DNA of 64,000 bases from Arcuatula senhousia (GCA_963971305.1 OZ020307.1:2245501-2309500); one strand, 5' to 3'. Positions 13,601-24,464 are shown, counted from the stretch's first letter. Numbers and translations are program-made. The notes: generated by a model from the letters alone, not told the origin.

Positions 13601-16600
13601 TAAATTCCCCGAGGTTAGCCCGCTCCGGCACCAACACTTTTGAGTTGGAGAATACATCAAAGCTTTAAATTATCCGTCTAAATTTTAAAATTTTCTAAAC
13701 CCTAAGGTTCTTCCTACCCCAGACATAGGTTGAATATCTTAGTAATAATTTGGTTCCCCAGTTTGGTATTTTTGGTTATACTGTTCTATGCTCTTCATGT
13801 TCATACAGTGTTTGGCATTTTCAATATTTTTGGTAGAGCGCCTCTGATGAGTCTTGAATAGACGAAACGCGCGTCAGGCGTAGCAAAATTTATTGTCTGG
13901 AACTTTGTTGTCATTTGTATTTCGAACACACGTGAAGGTTAGCACTGCTGGTGGAGTTTAAATTCCCCGAGGTTAGCCCGCTCCGGCACCAACACTTTTG
14001 AGTTGGAGAATACATCAAAGCTTTAAATTATCCGTCTAAATTTTAAAATTTTCTAAACCCTAAGGTTCTTCCTACCCCAGACATAGGTTGAATATCTTAG
14101 TAATAATTTGGTTCCCCAGTTTGGTATTTTTGGTTATACTGTTCTATGCTCTTCATGTTCATACAGTGTTTGGCATTTTCAATATTTTTGGTAGAGCGCC
14201 TCTGATGAGTCTTGAATAGACGAAACGCGCGTCAGGCGTAGCAAAATTTATTGTCTGGAACTTTGTTGTCATTTGTATTTCGAACACACGTGAAGGTTAG
14301 CACTGCTGGTGGAGTTTAAATTCCCCGAGGTTAGCCCGCTCCGGCACCAACACTTTTGAGTTGGAGAATACATCAAAGCTTTAAATTATCCGTCTAAATT
14401 TTAAAATTTTCTAAACCCTAAGGTTCTTCCTACCCCAGACATAGGTTGAATATCTTAGTAATAATTTGGTTCCCCAGTTTGGTATTTTTGGTTATACTGT
14501 TCTATGCTCTTCATGTTCATACAGTGTTTGGCATTTTCAATATTTTTGGTAGAGCGCCTCTGATGAGTCTTGAATAGACGAAACGCGCGTCAGGCGTAGC
14601 AAAATTTATTGTCTGGAACTTTGTTGTCATTTGTATTTCGAACACACGTGAAGGTTAGCACTGCTGGTGGAGTTTAAATTCCCCGAGGTTAGCCCGCTCC
14701 GGCACCAACACTTTTGAGTTGGAGAATACATCAAAGCTTTAAATTATCCGTCTAAATTTTAAAATTTTCTAAACCCTAAGGTTCTTCCTACCCCAGACAT
14801 AGGTTGAATATCTTAGTAATAATTTGGTTCCCCAGTTTGGTATTTTTGGTTATACTGTTCTATGCTCTTCATGTTCATACAGTGTTTGGCATTTTCAATA
14901 TTTTTGGTAGAGCGCCTCTGATGAGTCTTGAATAGACGAAACGCGCGTCAGGCGTAGCAAAATTTATTGTCTGGAACTTTGTTGTCATTTGTATTTCGAA
15001 CACACGTGAAGGTTAGCACTGCTGGTGGAGTTTAAATTCCCCGAGGTTAGCCCGCTCCGGCACCAACACTTTTGAGTTGGAGAATACATCAAAGCTTTAA
15101 ATTATCCGTCTAAATTTTAAAATTTTCTAAACCCTAAGGTTCTTCCTACCCCAGACATAGGTTGAATATCTTAGTAATAATTTGGTTCCCCAGTTTGGTA
15201 TTTTTGGTTATACTGTTCTATGCTCTTCATGTTCATACAGTGTTTGGCATTTTCAATATTTTTGGTAGAGCGCCTCTGATGAGTCTTGAATAGACGAAAC
15301 GCGCGTCAGGCGTAGCAAAATTTATTGTCTGGAACTTTGTTGTCATTTGTATTTCGAACACACGTGAAGGTTAGCACTGCTGGTGGAGTTTAAATTCCCC
15401 GAGGTTAGCCCGCTCCGGCACCAACACTTTTGAGTTGGAGAATACATCAAAGCTTTAAATTATCCGTCTAAATTTTAAAATTTTCTAAACCCTAAGGTTC
15501 TTCCTACCCCAGACATAGGTTGAATATCTTAGTAATAATTTGGTTCCCCAGTTTGGTATTTTTGGTTATACTGTTCTATGCTCTTCATGTTCATACAGTG
15601 TTTGGCATTTTCAATATTTTTGGTAGAGCGCCTCTGATGAGTCTTGAATAGACGAAACGCGCGTCAGGCGTAGCAAAATTTATTGTCTGGAACTTTGTTG
15701 TCATTTGTATTTCGAACACACGTGAAGGTTAGCACTGCTGGTGGAGTTTAAATTCCCCGAGGTTAGCCCGCTCCGGCACCAACACTTTTGAGTTGGAGAA
15801 TACATCAAAGCTTTAAATTATCCGTCTAAATTTTAAAATTTTCTAAACCCTAAGGTTCTTCCTACCCCAGACATAGGTTGAATATCTTAGTAATAATTTG
15901 GTTCCCCAGTTTGGTATTTTTGGTTATACTGTTCTATGCTCTTCATGTTCATACAGTGTTTGGCATTTTCAATATTTTTGGTAGAGCGCCTCTGATGAGT
16001 CTTGAATAGACGAAACGCGCGTCAGGCGTAGCAAAATTTATTGTCTGGAACTTTGTTGTCATTTGTATTTCGAACACACGTGAAGGTTAGCACTGCTGGT
16101 GGAGTTTAAATTCCCCGAGGTTAGCCCGCTCCGGCACCAACACTTTTGAGTTGGAGAATACATCAAAGCTTTAAATTATCCGTCTAAATTTTAAAATTTT
16201 CTAAACCCTAAGGTTCTTCCTACCCCAGACATAGGTTGAATATCTTAGTAATAATTTGGTTCCCCAGTTTGGTATTTTTGGTTATACTGTTCTATGCTCT
16301 TCATGTTCATACAGTGTTTGGCATTTTCAATATTTTTGGTAGAGCGCCTCTGATGAGTCTTGAATAGACGAAACGCGCGTCAGGCGTAGCAAAATTTATT
16401 GTCTGGAACTTTGTTGTCATTTGTATTTCGAACACACGTGAAGGTTAGCACTGCTGGTGGAGTTTAAATTCCCCGAGGTTAGCCCGCTCCGGCACCAACA
16501 CTTTTGAGTTGGAGAATACATCAAAGCTTTAAATTATCCGTCTAAATTTTAAAATTTTCTAAACCCTAAGGTTCTTCCTACCCCAGACATAGGTTGAATA

Positions 16601-19600
16601 TCTTAGTAATAATTTGGTTCCCCAGTTTGGTATTTTTGGTTATACTGTTCTATGCTCTTCATGTTCATACAGTGTTTGGCATTTTCAATATTTTTGGTAG
16701 AGCGCCTCTGATGAGTCTTGAATAGACGAAACGCGCGTCAGGCGTAGCAAAATTTATTGTCTGGAACTTTGTTGTCATTTGTATTTCGAACACACGTGAA
16801 GGTTAGCACTGCTGGTGGAGTTTAAATTCCCCGAGGTTAGCCCGCTCCGGCACCAACACTTTTGAGTTGGAGAATACATCAAAGCTTTAAATTATCCGTC
16901 TAAATTTTAAAATTTTCTAAACCCTAAGGTTCTTCCTACCCCAGACATAGGTTGAATATCTTAGTAATAATTTGGTTCCCCAGTTTGGTATTTTTGGTTA
17001 TACTGTTCTATGCTCTTCATGTTCATACAGTGTTTGGCATTTTCAATATTTTTGGTAGAGCGCCTCTGATGAGTCTTGAATAGACGAAACGCGCGTCAGG
17101 CGTAGCAAAATTTATTGTCTGGAACTTTGTTGTCATTTGTATTTCGAACACACGTGAAGGTTAGCACTGCTGGTGGAGTTTAAATTCCCCGAGGTTAGCC
17201 CGCTCCGGCACCAACACTTTTGAGTTGGAGAATACATCAAAGCTTTAAATTATCCGTCTAAATTTTAAAATTTTCTAAACCCTAAGGTTCTTCCTACCCC
17301 AGACATAGGTTGAATATCTTAGTAATAATTTGGTTCCCCAGTTTGGTATTTTTGGTTATACTGTTCTATGCTCTTCATGTTCATACAGTGTTTGGCATTT
17401 TCAATATTTTTGGTAGAGCGCCTCTGATGAGTCTTGAATAGACGAAACGCGCGTCAGGCGTAGCAAAATTTATTGTCTGGAACTTTGTTGTCATTTGTAT
17501 TTCGAACACACGTGAAGGTTAGCACTGCTGGTGGAGTTTAAATTCCCCGAGGTTAGCCCGCTCCGGCACCAACACTTTTGAGTTGGAGAATACATCAAAG
17601 CTTTAAATTATCCGTCTAAATTTTAAAATTTTCTAAACCCTAAGGTTCTTCCTACCCCAGACATAGGTTGAATATCTTAGTAATAATTTGGTTCCCCAGT
17701 TTGGTATTTTTGGTTATACTGTTCTATGCTCTTCATGTTCATACAGTGTTTGGCATTTTCAATATTTTTGGTAGAGCGCCTCTGATGAGTCTTGAATAGA
17801 CGAAACGCGCGTCAGGCGTAGCAAAATTTATTGTCTGGAACTTTGTTGTCATTTGTATTTCGAACACACGTGAAGGTTAGCACTGCTGGTGGAGTTTAAA
17901 TTCCCCGAGGTTAGCCCGCTCCGGCACCAACACTTTTGAGTTGGAGAATACATCAAAGCTTTAAATTATCCGTCTAAATTTTAAAATTTTCTAAACCCTA
18001 AGGTTCTTCCTACCCCAGACATAGGTTGAATATCTTAGTAATAATTTGGTTCCCCAGTTTGGTATTTTTGGTTATACTGTTCTATGCTCTTCATGTTCAT
18101 ACAGTGTTTGGCATTTTCAATATTTTTGGTAGAGCGCCTCTGATGAGTCTTGAATAGACGAAACGCGCGTCAGGCGTAGCAAAATTTATTGTCTGGAACT
18201 TTGTTGTCATTTGTATTTCGAACACACGTGAAGGTTAGCACTGCTGGTGGAGTTTAAATTCCCCGAGGTTAGCCCGCTCCGGCACCAACACTTTTGAGTT
18301 GGAGAATACATCAAAGCTTTAAATTATCCGTCTAAATTTTAAAATTTTCTAAACCCTAAGGTTCTTCCTACCCCAGACATAGGTTGAATATCTTAGTAAT
18401 AATTTGGTTCCCCAGTTTGGTATTTTTGGTTATACTGTTCTATGCTCTTCATGTTCATACAGTGTTTGGCATTTTCAATATTTTTGGTAGAGCGCCTCTG
18501 ATGAGTCTTGAATAGACGAAACGCGCGTCAGGCGTAGCAAAATTTATTGTCTGGAACTTTGTTGTCATTTGTATTTCAAAAACCATACAAAATTGAAGCA
18601 GACATGTATTGAGGAAAATACTCGTCTCATTTAGACCTTTATTTGATATAAAGGGTCGAACACTGTACGACAAACCGTTTTCGAGTTATGGTCCTTGACG
18701 CGTTTCAGCTTATTCGTTTTTGGCTTATAACTTTTTAACCATCAAAGATAATATAGTAAACATATGGGTTTTTTGTGACCGTCATTATGAGTCCTTCAAT
18801 TTAAGACCAAAGTCAAATGGTTAAAGGCAGCCATTTTCAAAATGGCCGACACCGTAAACAGTTTTTAAGAAATAACAACTAAACCGTACAAAATTGAAGC
18901 GGACAATACATTGGAAAAATGTTCGCCATGTCGGGATCTACAAAAAGTGTTTCAGGTGCAAAAGCGTAAAACTTGTCGTTTTTGAGTTATTGCCCTTGAT
19001 TCGTATTTTTAAAATGATTTTTGTTTATAACTTTTTAACCATAAAAGATGGTGAATGAAACATATGGTTTATTTGAAAGAGAATTGAATTACCTACAATT
19101 TGAATCCAAACAGTACATGATTCGGTTGAACGGTTTCAAAATGGCGGCCAAAACAAGTTTCGCGAAACATGTTTTTTGCCCATTACTTGAAAACCATAAC
19201 AGATAGTATAGTAAACATGTATACTTAAATGAATCAGAATGCAAAGAGCTACAATTTGAGTCAGAGGTCAAAGGTCATGGGTCAAGGTCATTCCCTAGCA
19301 ACAAGGTAACCTTAATGAAAAGTCCATAGCAACCATACATATTCTTAAACAAGACTACTTTCTGAGTTTAGATGTAAGTGTTTGCAACCAGAAGTGACAT
19401 TTAGTCCATAGCAACCGACATAAAAGTCCTTAGCAACCATACTTTTTCTGACTCTTGGCCCCCTGATCTCCATTCTGGAGCCTATATCACAATAATTTGC
19501 AACATCTTGTCATAAACAAAGTGACTCAAATGTCTTTAGTACTTGTATAAAATACCATAACAAAATCATAAGACAGGGAAAGACCTCACATTTATTCTCT

Positions 19601-22600
19601 GAACAAATGACTTTTTAATTTTCTTTTTTTTCTTCTTGGACATTGGAGATTGATAATCATTCACCAGTTGTGTTGGGAAATTTTATGTTTATTTATGTAT
19701 AGATACTTTTTTTAAACGCTTTGCAAACAAGCAGACCCCACAAAAATCTAACTGTCTAACAAAAAATCTAAAGGGGGTTTATCTTCTGTTTTGTTAGATT
19801 ACTTTGCGTCGAATTGACTTGCATTTGTTTTTTTTTATCCAAAGCAAGTCCTGTGAGGGAAATCTTCAAGGTTTGTTGGATGAGTAGATGTAGAGGATTA
19901 GCCAGAGCAGAAGACAGATGCAGCACTGACTCTGTCATCCGTGTTAGATCATTCTTTAAGCTGCTTCCAATTCTGGGACTCCTTATCATATATTTTGCCA
20001 TCTATGCTCAGGTTTGTAGTGTTATCGTTGCTCTTTAATTTATTGCTTTCCGTAATTCTGGAATAGCCCTTGGTTGTTTTTTATCAGTAAGTATCTGTTT
20101 TGTTTTGTAAATTATCAAAGGGACGATTTTAATTCCCATTTCTTATTTTGTCTTAGAATGACTTTCATCCAATTCGAAATGTTTTCTTTTTTGTCTAGAT
20201 GAAATCTGTTAGTATACTAACTTGAGATAAAACCAACACAAACTGTTATATAATCTGAAATATCTTTTTACAAAGCGTATCTTAAATCTCTACTCTTGTA
20301 TCAATAAACTAAAGATAACATCAAAACAAAGGACCAGTGTTTTTCATGTGCTGTTGTATACCCTTCTATGTGACAGTTAAGCTTCTAACTATGAACAAAT
20401 GTGCATACTTCCCTGCGTTGTTTTAAATGCCCATAGCATGGTCAAACTGAATGAAGCATTGGGAAATTAACTGAATTGTTTGTCCAGCTGAGAAAAAAGA
20501 TGTTAAACGTTTTGAAAACTTGTGTATTTGAGTTTCCCATCTTATATATCTCCTTAAGTTCTCCCTTTCCTTTGCAGACCAGCACCACCTTCTTTCTACA
20601 GAGTGAACGTCTAGATATACATGGATTGTCAGTATCACTAGTGAATTGTTTTGATAACATTGCAATAATAGTGCTAATACCCCTGATACAATTTGTGTTT
20701 TATCCTCTGCTATGCAGAGACAGACAACCATCGCTCATGCAGAAAATCGGTGAGTAAATTCTATCTTTCACATCTACATTTACAGCAACGAACATTAAGC
20801 TATAACGTTTCATATAGCTGTAGCAGAATTCCAAAGTTTTAACATCCACATAAAGAAAACATTTCAGTTCCAACAGTTTGATGATTTGTCCTATCAGATT
20901 ATCATCGATATCATACTTTTGAGCATGAAGATAATTTTATACAAAATTTAATAGATATAAACTTTGTGACAGTCGTACAATGATTTAACATCAAGCTTAG
21001 GTTAGTCTGAATTTTAAAAAATTGAGTTTTTATACTTTGCTCTTCTTATGCTGGGTAATTTGTATTAATATTTTTTTATTTTATTTTGTTAGGTTTTGGA
21101 ATGATTTTTGCAGTTTTATCAGTCATTGTAGCTGGTGTTGTAGAAATTAAACGTAAAGAGAGCTTGGGTATACATCAGAGAATTATAAACGAAGACTTCA
21201 ATGCTTCAACTGTATCTGTTTTTGTTCAAATTCCACAATTTACTCTTCTGGGAGTAAGTGAGGTGTTCACTTGTGTAGGCGGTAAGTTTCCTGGGAGCAA
21301 GTGAGGTGTTCACAAGTGTAGGCGGTAAGTGTACTGTGAGCAAGTGAGGTGTTCACTAGTGTAGGCGGTAAGTGTTGTGGGAGCAATTAAGTGAGGTGTT
21401 CACTAGTGTAGGCGGTAAGTGTTCTGGGTGCAAGTGAGATGTTCACTAGTGTAGGCGGTAAGTGTTGTGGGAGCAAGTGAGGTGTCCACTAGCCTAAGCG
21501 GTAAGTGTAGTGGGAGCAAGTGAGGTGTCCACTAGTGTAAGCGGTAAGTGTTCTGGAAGCAAGTGAGGTGGTCACTAGTGTAGGCGGTGTTATGGTAGCA
21601 AGTGAAGTGTTCACTAGTGTAGGCGGTAAGTATCCTGTGACCAAGTGAGGTGTCCACTAGTGTAGGCGGTAAGTGTTGTGGGAGCAAGCGAGGTGTCCAC
21701 TACTGTAAGTGGTAAGTGTTGTGGGAGCAAGTGAGGTGTTCTCTAGTGTAGGCGGTGTTTTGGTAGCAAGTGAAGTGTTCACTTGTGTAGGCGGTAAGTA
21801 TCCTGGGAGCAAGTGAGGTGTTCACTATTGCAGGCGGTAAGTGTTCTGGGAGCAAGCGAGGTGTTCACTAGTGTAGGCGGTAAGTGTTGTGGGAGCAAGT
21901 GAGGTGTTCACTAGTCCAGGCGGTAAGTGGTGTGGGAGCAAGTGAAGTGAACACTTGCCTTGGCGGTAAGTGTAGTGGGAGCAAGTGAGGTGTCCAATAG
22001 TGTAAGCGGTAAGTGTTCTGGAAGCAAGTGAGGTGGTCACTAGTGTAGGCGGTGTTATGGTAGCAAGTGAAGTGTTCACTAGTGTAGGCGGTAAGTATCC
22101 TGTGACCAAGTGAGGTGTCCACTAGTGTAGGCGGTAAGTGTTGTGGGAGCAAGCGAGGTGTTCATTAGTGTAGGCGATAAGTGTTGTGGGAGCAAGCGAT
22201 GTGTTCACTAGTGTAGGCGGTAAGTGTTGTGGGAGCAAGTAAGGTGTTCACTAGTCTAGGCAGTAAGTGTTGTGGGAGCAATTAAGTGAGGTGTACACTA
22301 GCCTAGGCGGTAAGTGTAGTTGGAGCAAGCGAGGTGTTCACTAGTGTAGGCGGTGTTTTGGTAGCAAGTGAAGTGTTCACTAGTGTAGGTGATAAGTGTT
22401 CTTGGGGCAAGTTAAGTGTTTATTAGTGTAGGCAGAAAGTGTTCTAGAAGCAAGAAAGGTGTTCACTAGTGTAGGCGATAAGTGTTTTTTGGAGTAAGTG
22501 AAGTGTTCATTAGTGTCAGTTGAAAGTTTTCTGTTAATGGTGTTATGGAACAAGTGAAGGGTACACAAGTGTAGGAGGTAAATGTTCTTGGAGCAAGTGA

Positions 22601-23824
22601 GGTACTCTCATTTGTATGTGGTAACTGTTCTGTATTATGTATGTAGTGTTGAAATTTGGATACCAAAATGGATCATGGTGTTCTTCTAATGATATTAACA
22701 ACAGATGACAACTTGATTTTGCAAATATACCATTCTCAAATAAATTAATTCCTCGTCTAAACTGCTAAGGAAACTTCCCTTTTAGATTCACTTAAGGTTG
22801 CCTCCTTTACATAAAGAAATTTGGCTTTTAAGACTTTGCAAGGCGCCAAATATAGAAAAAACTCCAAAGAGGTTCTTACACCATGTCACTGAGACCCTAT
22901 TCAAATCAATTCGACAATCCCTTACATTCCTTGTTCCTTATAGCAGTTTAGACGAGGAATTAATTTATTTGAGAATGGTATATTTGCAAAATCAAGTTGT
23001 CATCTGTTGTTAATATCATTAGAAGAACACCATGATCCATTTTGGTATCCAAATTTCACAATTTCTTAACAAGTAACTTAAACTTAACATAACAATATTG
23101 CTTAACATAAACTTAGTTATGGGGAATATTGTATTTTTAATCAGATCTTAGTAATTCACACTAAGAAACCCCCCATAAGCTCCCCATTACTTTAAGCTCT
23201 ACCTATCGCCATCACAGATTCTTTTTCATTAGCAGGAATGGAATTGGCGTATTCGGAAGCACCAGATTTGATGAGGGGTATATGTATGGGACTGTACTTG
23301 CTGACTATTGGAGCGGGGTCCTATATGGCTATGCTGGTTATCACTGTTGTAAAAGGAATAACTGGTACTACACCACCACGTACGTGAGGTTTATTTGCAA
23401 GTTCATAAATTGAGAAAAAAAATTTGAAGGCACAAGTAAGACCGAAGTCAGTAAAGATAATTTGTTAAAGTTATGCCAAAAGGTCTTGTGCTCAAAATTA
23501 TGAATTAGGAATAGACGATCACACCATCTTTAAATTAATTATTTAGATATCCAGGTTTAAATGAGAGAACGAACAAATTAGTCTTCTACTGTTATCAGGC
23601 ATTTGCCTTTTAAGAAATTAGTTTTGATTACAAAAACTGATAGTAAAAGAAATTTTAACGGATTTTAAAATTTATTTTCAGAATCCTGGTTTCCAAATGA
23701 TATAAACCAAGGAAAGGCTCAGAACTTATTCTTTACACTAGCAATATTGGTCTTTTTGAATTTCCTCCTCTTTTTATTTGCCGCAAGACGATTCAAAGAG
23801 AGAGGAAGAAACAGGAGAGAATAA
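1695..23824 (+). CDS. Gene A: SLC15-like proton-coupled oligopeptide/histidine transporter, 3' eight exons (5' part outside window)
   Basis: This is a POT/PTR2-family membrane transporter, read as exons 1695-1759, 6537-6676, 11538-11707, 19845-20011, 20578-20749, 21093-21281, 23236-23379 and 23682-23824 (TAA). All introns have AG acceptors and GT donors, and the phases join into about 396 open codons. Exon lengths 140, 170, 167 and 144 equal those of genes B and C. Three exons are shorter by 21, 15 and 12 nt, all multiples of three. Recognisable blocks are LLFLCASAADYQDWF, GAGGIRCIIAPLGAQQ, FFNW+FYWLINIGAAIA (PTR2 signature 2 region), FFLQSERLDIHG, and MELAYSEAP in place of the B/C version EFAYSQAP. 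The C-terminus is short and basic (ERGRNRRE). Residue changes around conserved motifs make A the most divergent of the three. The ExxER motif and start lie outside the window, so function cannot be judged. No inactivating lesion is seen. Confidence 0.85.
1904..3562 (+). pseudogene. Penelope-like element reverse transcriptase, 5'-truncated with one in-frame stop
   Basis: The frame runs from 1904, where TAG at 1901-1903 closes it upstream, to TAA at 3560-3562, with one internal TGA at 2045-2047. Downstream of that stop 478 residues are open. RT landmarks are FDFSTLYTTLP (motif A Asp), GIPMGTNCAPLLADLFLYSY (motif B region) and RYIDDVLSI (catalytic YIDD). The segments GPKFREP, VTPADKASNNIVFV and the tail LVEKFKIELKDMI are ones I associate with metazoan Penelope-like RTs. 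No GIY-YIG endonuclease follows the RT. The element sits in the intron between exons 1695-1759 and 6537-6676 of gene A, on the same strand. The family call is by motif memory, so a different endonuclease-less RT clade is possible. Confidence 0.7.
3563..4682. other. Intronic spacer: likely 3' tail of the RT element, then dispersed repeat
   Basis: 3610-3850 holds a stretch (GTGCCTGTACCAAGTCAGG and flanks) that probably belongs to the 3' end of the Penelope-like element. 4290-4620 is a dispersed repeat: its words (TCACATCTT, GGGATCCCATTTGGTGGGAT, TACTTCCTGTT) recur in degraded form at about 57410-57560 in the NDUFS6 intron. I see no gene here. Confidence 0.45.
4683..6335. mobile_element. Foldback/MITE-like element with ~45-bp terminal inverted repeats and TA target duplication
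   Basis: The left end AAGCCCTAGTCACACTGTCA at 4683 is mirrored by TGACAGTGTGACTGGGGCTT ending at 6335. TA lies on each side (4681-4682 and 6336-6337). The inverted match continues inward for about 45 bp (cacgt-tcggc-cccgttt-actacg). Both arms (4700-5150 and 5960-6330) are built from degenerate ACGTAGTAAAACGT words in alternating orientation. The centre (about 5160-5950) is ordinary AT-rich sequence with no recognised gene. The TA target site points to the Tc1/mariner superfamily. No transposase is present, so the element is non-autonomous. It lies in an intron of gene A. Confidence 0.75.
7358..8800 (-). pseudogene. LINE reverse transcriptase remnant in three frames
   Basis: The longest open block (8629-7637, 330 aa) carries QSGFRSKYSTDTCLIHLI, KLDLQKAFDTVDH (motif A), CGVPQGSILGPLLF (motif B) and LLYADDSTLL (catalytic YADD). 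Upstream, about 8800-8660 encodes the preceding RT part ending VCPIYKKK. It is thrown out of frame at an A run (T8 on +, 8662-8669). Downstream, 7597-7358 encodes the C-terminal domain ending KDWNSLPND in another frame, and contains a 36-bp tandem duplication. With these lesions it cannot make a working RT. Confidence 0.85.
7495..7566 (-). repeat. 36-bp tandem duplication inside the LINE C-terminal frame
   Basis: Two adjacent copies of a 36-bp unit give the duplicated peptide INKCPPYMKYKF in the minus frame. The length is a multiple of three, so the local frame is kept. This is a local slippage event in an already broken element. Confidence 0.85.
9180..9350 (+). repeat. Dispersed repeat with GTGGAATAAGTGTACGC core, copy 1
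   Basis: The core ATGTGGAATAAGTGTACGCG, followed by CCAGCAGCCTTCAACGAG and a CTGTTCTGCAACC-type block, recurs at 59795-59905 (+), about 53205-53285 (-) and 61165-61250 (+). Copies differ by point changes and small indels, which indicates an old interspersed family. No coding capacity is seen. The rest of 8816-9705 shows nothing recognisable. Confidence 0.6.
9706..11034 (+). mobile_element. Pearl/Helentron-like non-autonomous element with ~156-bp internal tandem repeats, copy 1
   Basis: The 5' end is a hairpin (AGGCTCTCAGGAGCCT) followed by GCTCACCTGG. The 3' end reads GGCCTTTGGCCAGGTGAACT, that is a hairpin, the inverse of the 5' subterminal block, and then CTAA. In between there are six to seven copies of a roughly 156-bp unit (starts CATCTGACAACTTC at 9892, 10048, 10203, 10359, 10514, 10680). 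These are followed by a unique tail rich in GACGACGG. Full relatives lie at 52827-54181 (+) and 60292-61324 (-). Internal repeats of about 160 bp recall Pearl elements of bivalves, and the CTAA end with a preceding hairpin recalls Helitrons/Helentrons. The assignment is inference. Confidence 0.7.
11099..11140. repeat. Short perfect inverted repeat
   Basis: AATATTGCTCACGT and ACGTGAGCAATATT form a 14-bp perfect inverted repeat with a loop of about 12 nt, inside a gene A intron just right of the Pearl-like element. No direct repeats flank it, so it may be a decayed hairpin insert or chance. Confidence 0.6.
11708..12904. other. Intron of gene A left of the 358-bp array
   Basis: No gene is recognised. 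The last part (about 12700-12900) contains TCAAGGTCAAAGGTCA-type words and GGTCATGG. These recur at 19262-19290 on the far side of the array, so the array may have expanded inside an older interspersed element that spans both flanks. Confidence 0.4.
12905..18579. repeat. Tandem array of a 358-bp unit, ~15.8 near-identical copies
   Basis: Unit starts (CTCCGGCACCAACACTTTTG) recur every 358 bp exactly: CCGGC lies at 12909, 13267, 13625, 13983 and so on to 18279. That gives 15 full units and a partial sixteenth ending at TTGTCATTTGTATTTC (18579). Copies are almost identical. Copy 1 has ATGCTCTCCATG where the others have ATGCTCTTCATG. Each unit includes the palindromic GACGAAACGCGCGTCAGGCG segment. 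No open frame is conserved. A partial copy is at 23856-24052 and a diverged full copy at 44465-44805 (-), so the array is an amplified dispersed repeat. It occupies most of one gene A intron. Confidence 0.95.
18580..19844. repeat. Intron with a degenerate ~300-bp repeat pair
   Basis: Two diverged copies start near 18587 and 18885 (ACC-TACAAAATTGAAGC-GAC, followed by similar TTTTGAGTTAT and TTATAACTTTTTAACCAT blocks). A third weak echo follows near 19140-19210. The end carries GGTCAAAGGTCATGGGTCAA (about 19264), related to the left flank of the array. No gene is seen up to the acceptor at 19844. Confidence 0.5.
21282..22625 (+). repeat. 43-bp minisatellite made of the end of exon A8 plus its splice donor
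   Basis: About 31 degenerate copies of a 43-bp unit start directly at the authentic donor of exon 21093-21281. A typical unit is GTAAGTGTTCTGGGAGCAAG, then TGAGGTGTTCACTAGTGTAG, then GCG. The exon itself ends GGGAGTAAGTGAGGTGTTCA, CTTGTGTAGGCG. Each unit is thus the last 36 or so exon bases plus 7 donor bases. Most copies keep GGTAAGT. Copies diverge by substitution and some lack the donor (GGTGTTATGG), so this array is older or less homogenised than the 53-bp array. Confidence 0.92.
22650..23058. mobile_element. Long inverted repeat, ~122-bp near-perfect arms
   Basis: The left arm (22650 to about 22772, starting TGAAATTTGGATACCAAAAT) is the reverse complement of the right arm (about 22935-23058) with only a two-base indel near the loop. 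The spacer is about 160 bp without a recognised gene. It is probably a MITE or foldback element. No clear target duplication is visible. It lies between the 43-bp array and exon 23236 of gene A, so it would be transcribed as a strong dsRNA hairpin. Confidence 0.85.
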
Positions 23825-23855
23825 GTCATTTTAAATTTTACATATACATGTATTT

Positions 23856-24052
23856 TATAGGTTGAATATCTTAGCAATAATTTGGTTCCCCAGTTTGGTA
23901 GTTTTTGTTATACTGTTCTATGCTCTTCATATTCATACAGTGTTTGGCATTTTCAATATTTTTGGTAGAGCGCCTCTGATGAGTCTTGAATAGACGAAAC
24001 GCGCGTCAGGCGTAGCAAAATTTATTGTCTGGAACTTTGTTGTCATTTGTAT
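23856..24052 (+). repeat. Partial dispersed copy of the 358-bp unit
   Basis: It matches the unit from TAGGTTGAATATCTTAG to GTTGTCATTTGTAT with a few differences (AGCAATAATTT, GTTTTTGTTATAC). It begins 31 bp after the stop of gene A, so it probably lies in the 3' UTR. Its right end (TTTGTAT) nearly coincides with where the last array unit stops. Confidence 0.9.
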
Positions 24053-24464
24053 ACACATACTTTATATATATTATTCATTCATATTTTATTATCATTTTTA
24101 ATCTTATTTTCGTGTACCCGTCCATGCTTTGTAATGTCTAATTATATTAAATATCTTGTACAATTCTAAATTGATTTCTGTTAATCCAGTGCTTATATTA
24201 GCCAAGCTGGTTGCATCAGGTGGGAAGACTTAGAAACTTGTATATCCCACCATTTGCCTTTTTGAATTTTATTTTTTAATAGTCTTAATCACCATAAATG
24301 TTTAATGAATAGATAATGATAAGTTGACTGGTGGAAACTTTAGTCCATAAACATTATTGAAAAAAACCTAAGTATGTCAATTTTAGAATTGTTTTTTTTC
24401 TGAATTGGAAGGTAACATACCTGGTATTCGGTGAGTATATCTTACATTTCATACAATGGGCATG
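24053..24464. other. Spacer downstream of gene A
   Basis: AT-rich sequence with no gene or repeat that I recognise. No clear AATAAA signal was found close to the gene A stop. Confidence 0.4.

Noticed and set aside
12905..18579. Possible CRISPR-like or centromeric satellite array
   Set aside because: No spacer/repeat alternation, so not CRISPR. At about 16 copies inside an intron with dispersed relatives, it is an amplified interspersed repeat, not a centromere.
20423..20731. Minus-strand frames of about 100 aa
   Set aside because: Shadows of gene A exon 20578-20749 on the opposite strand.
21825..22666. Several minus-strand frames rich in TSLAPxTLTAYT repeats
   Set aside because: They are translations of the 43-bp minisatellite on the wrong strand. 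The 43-bp period does not keep frame.
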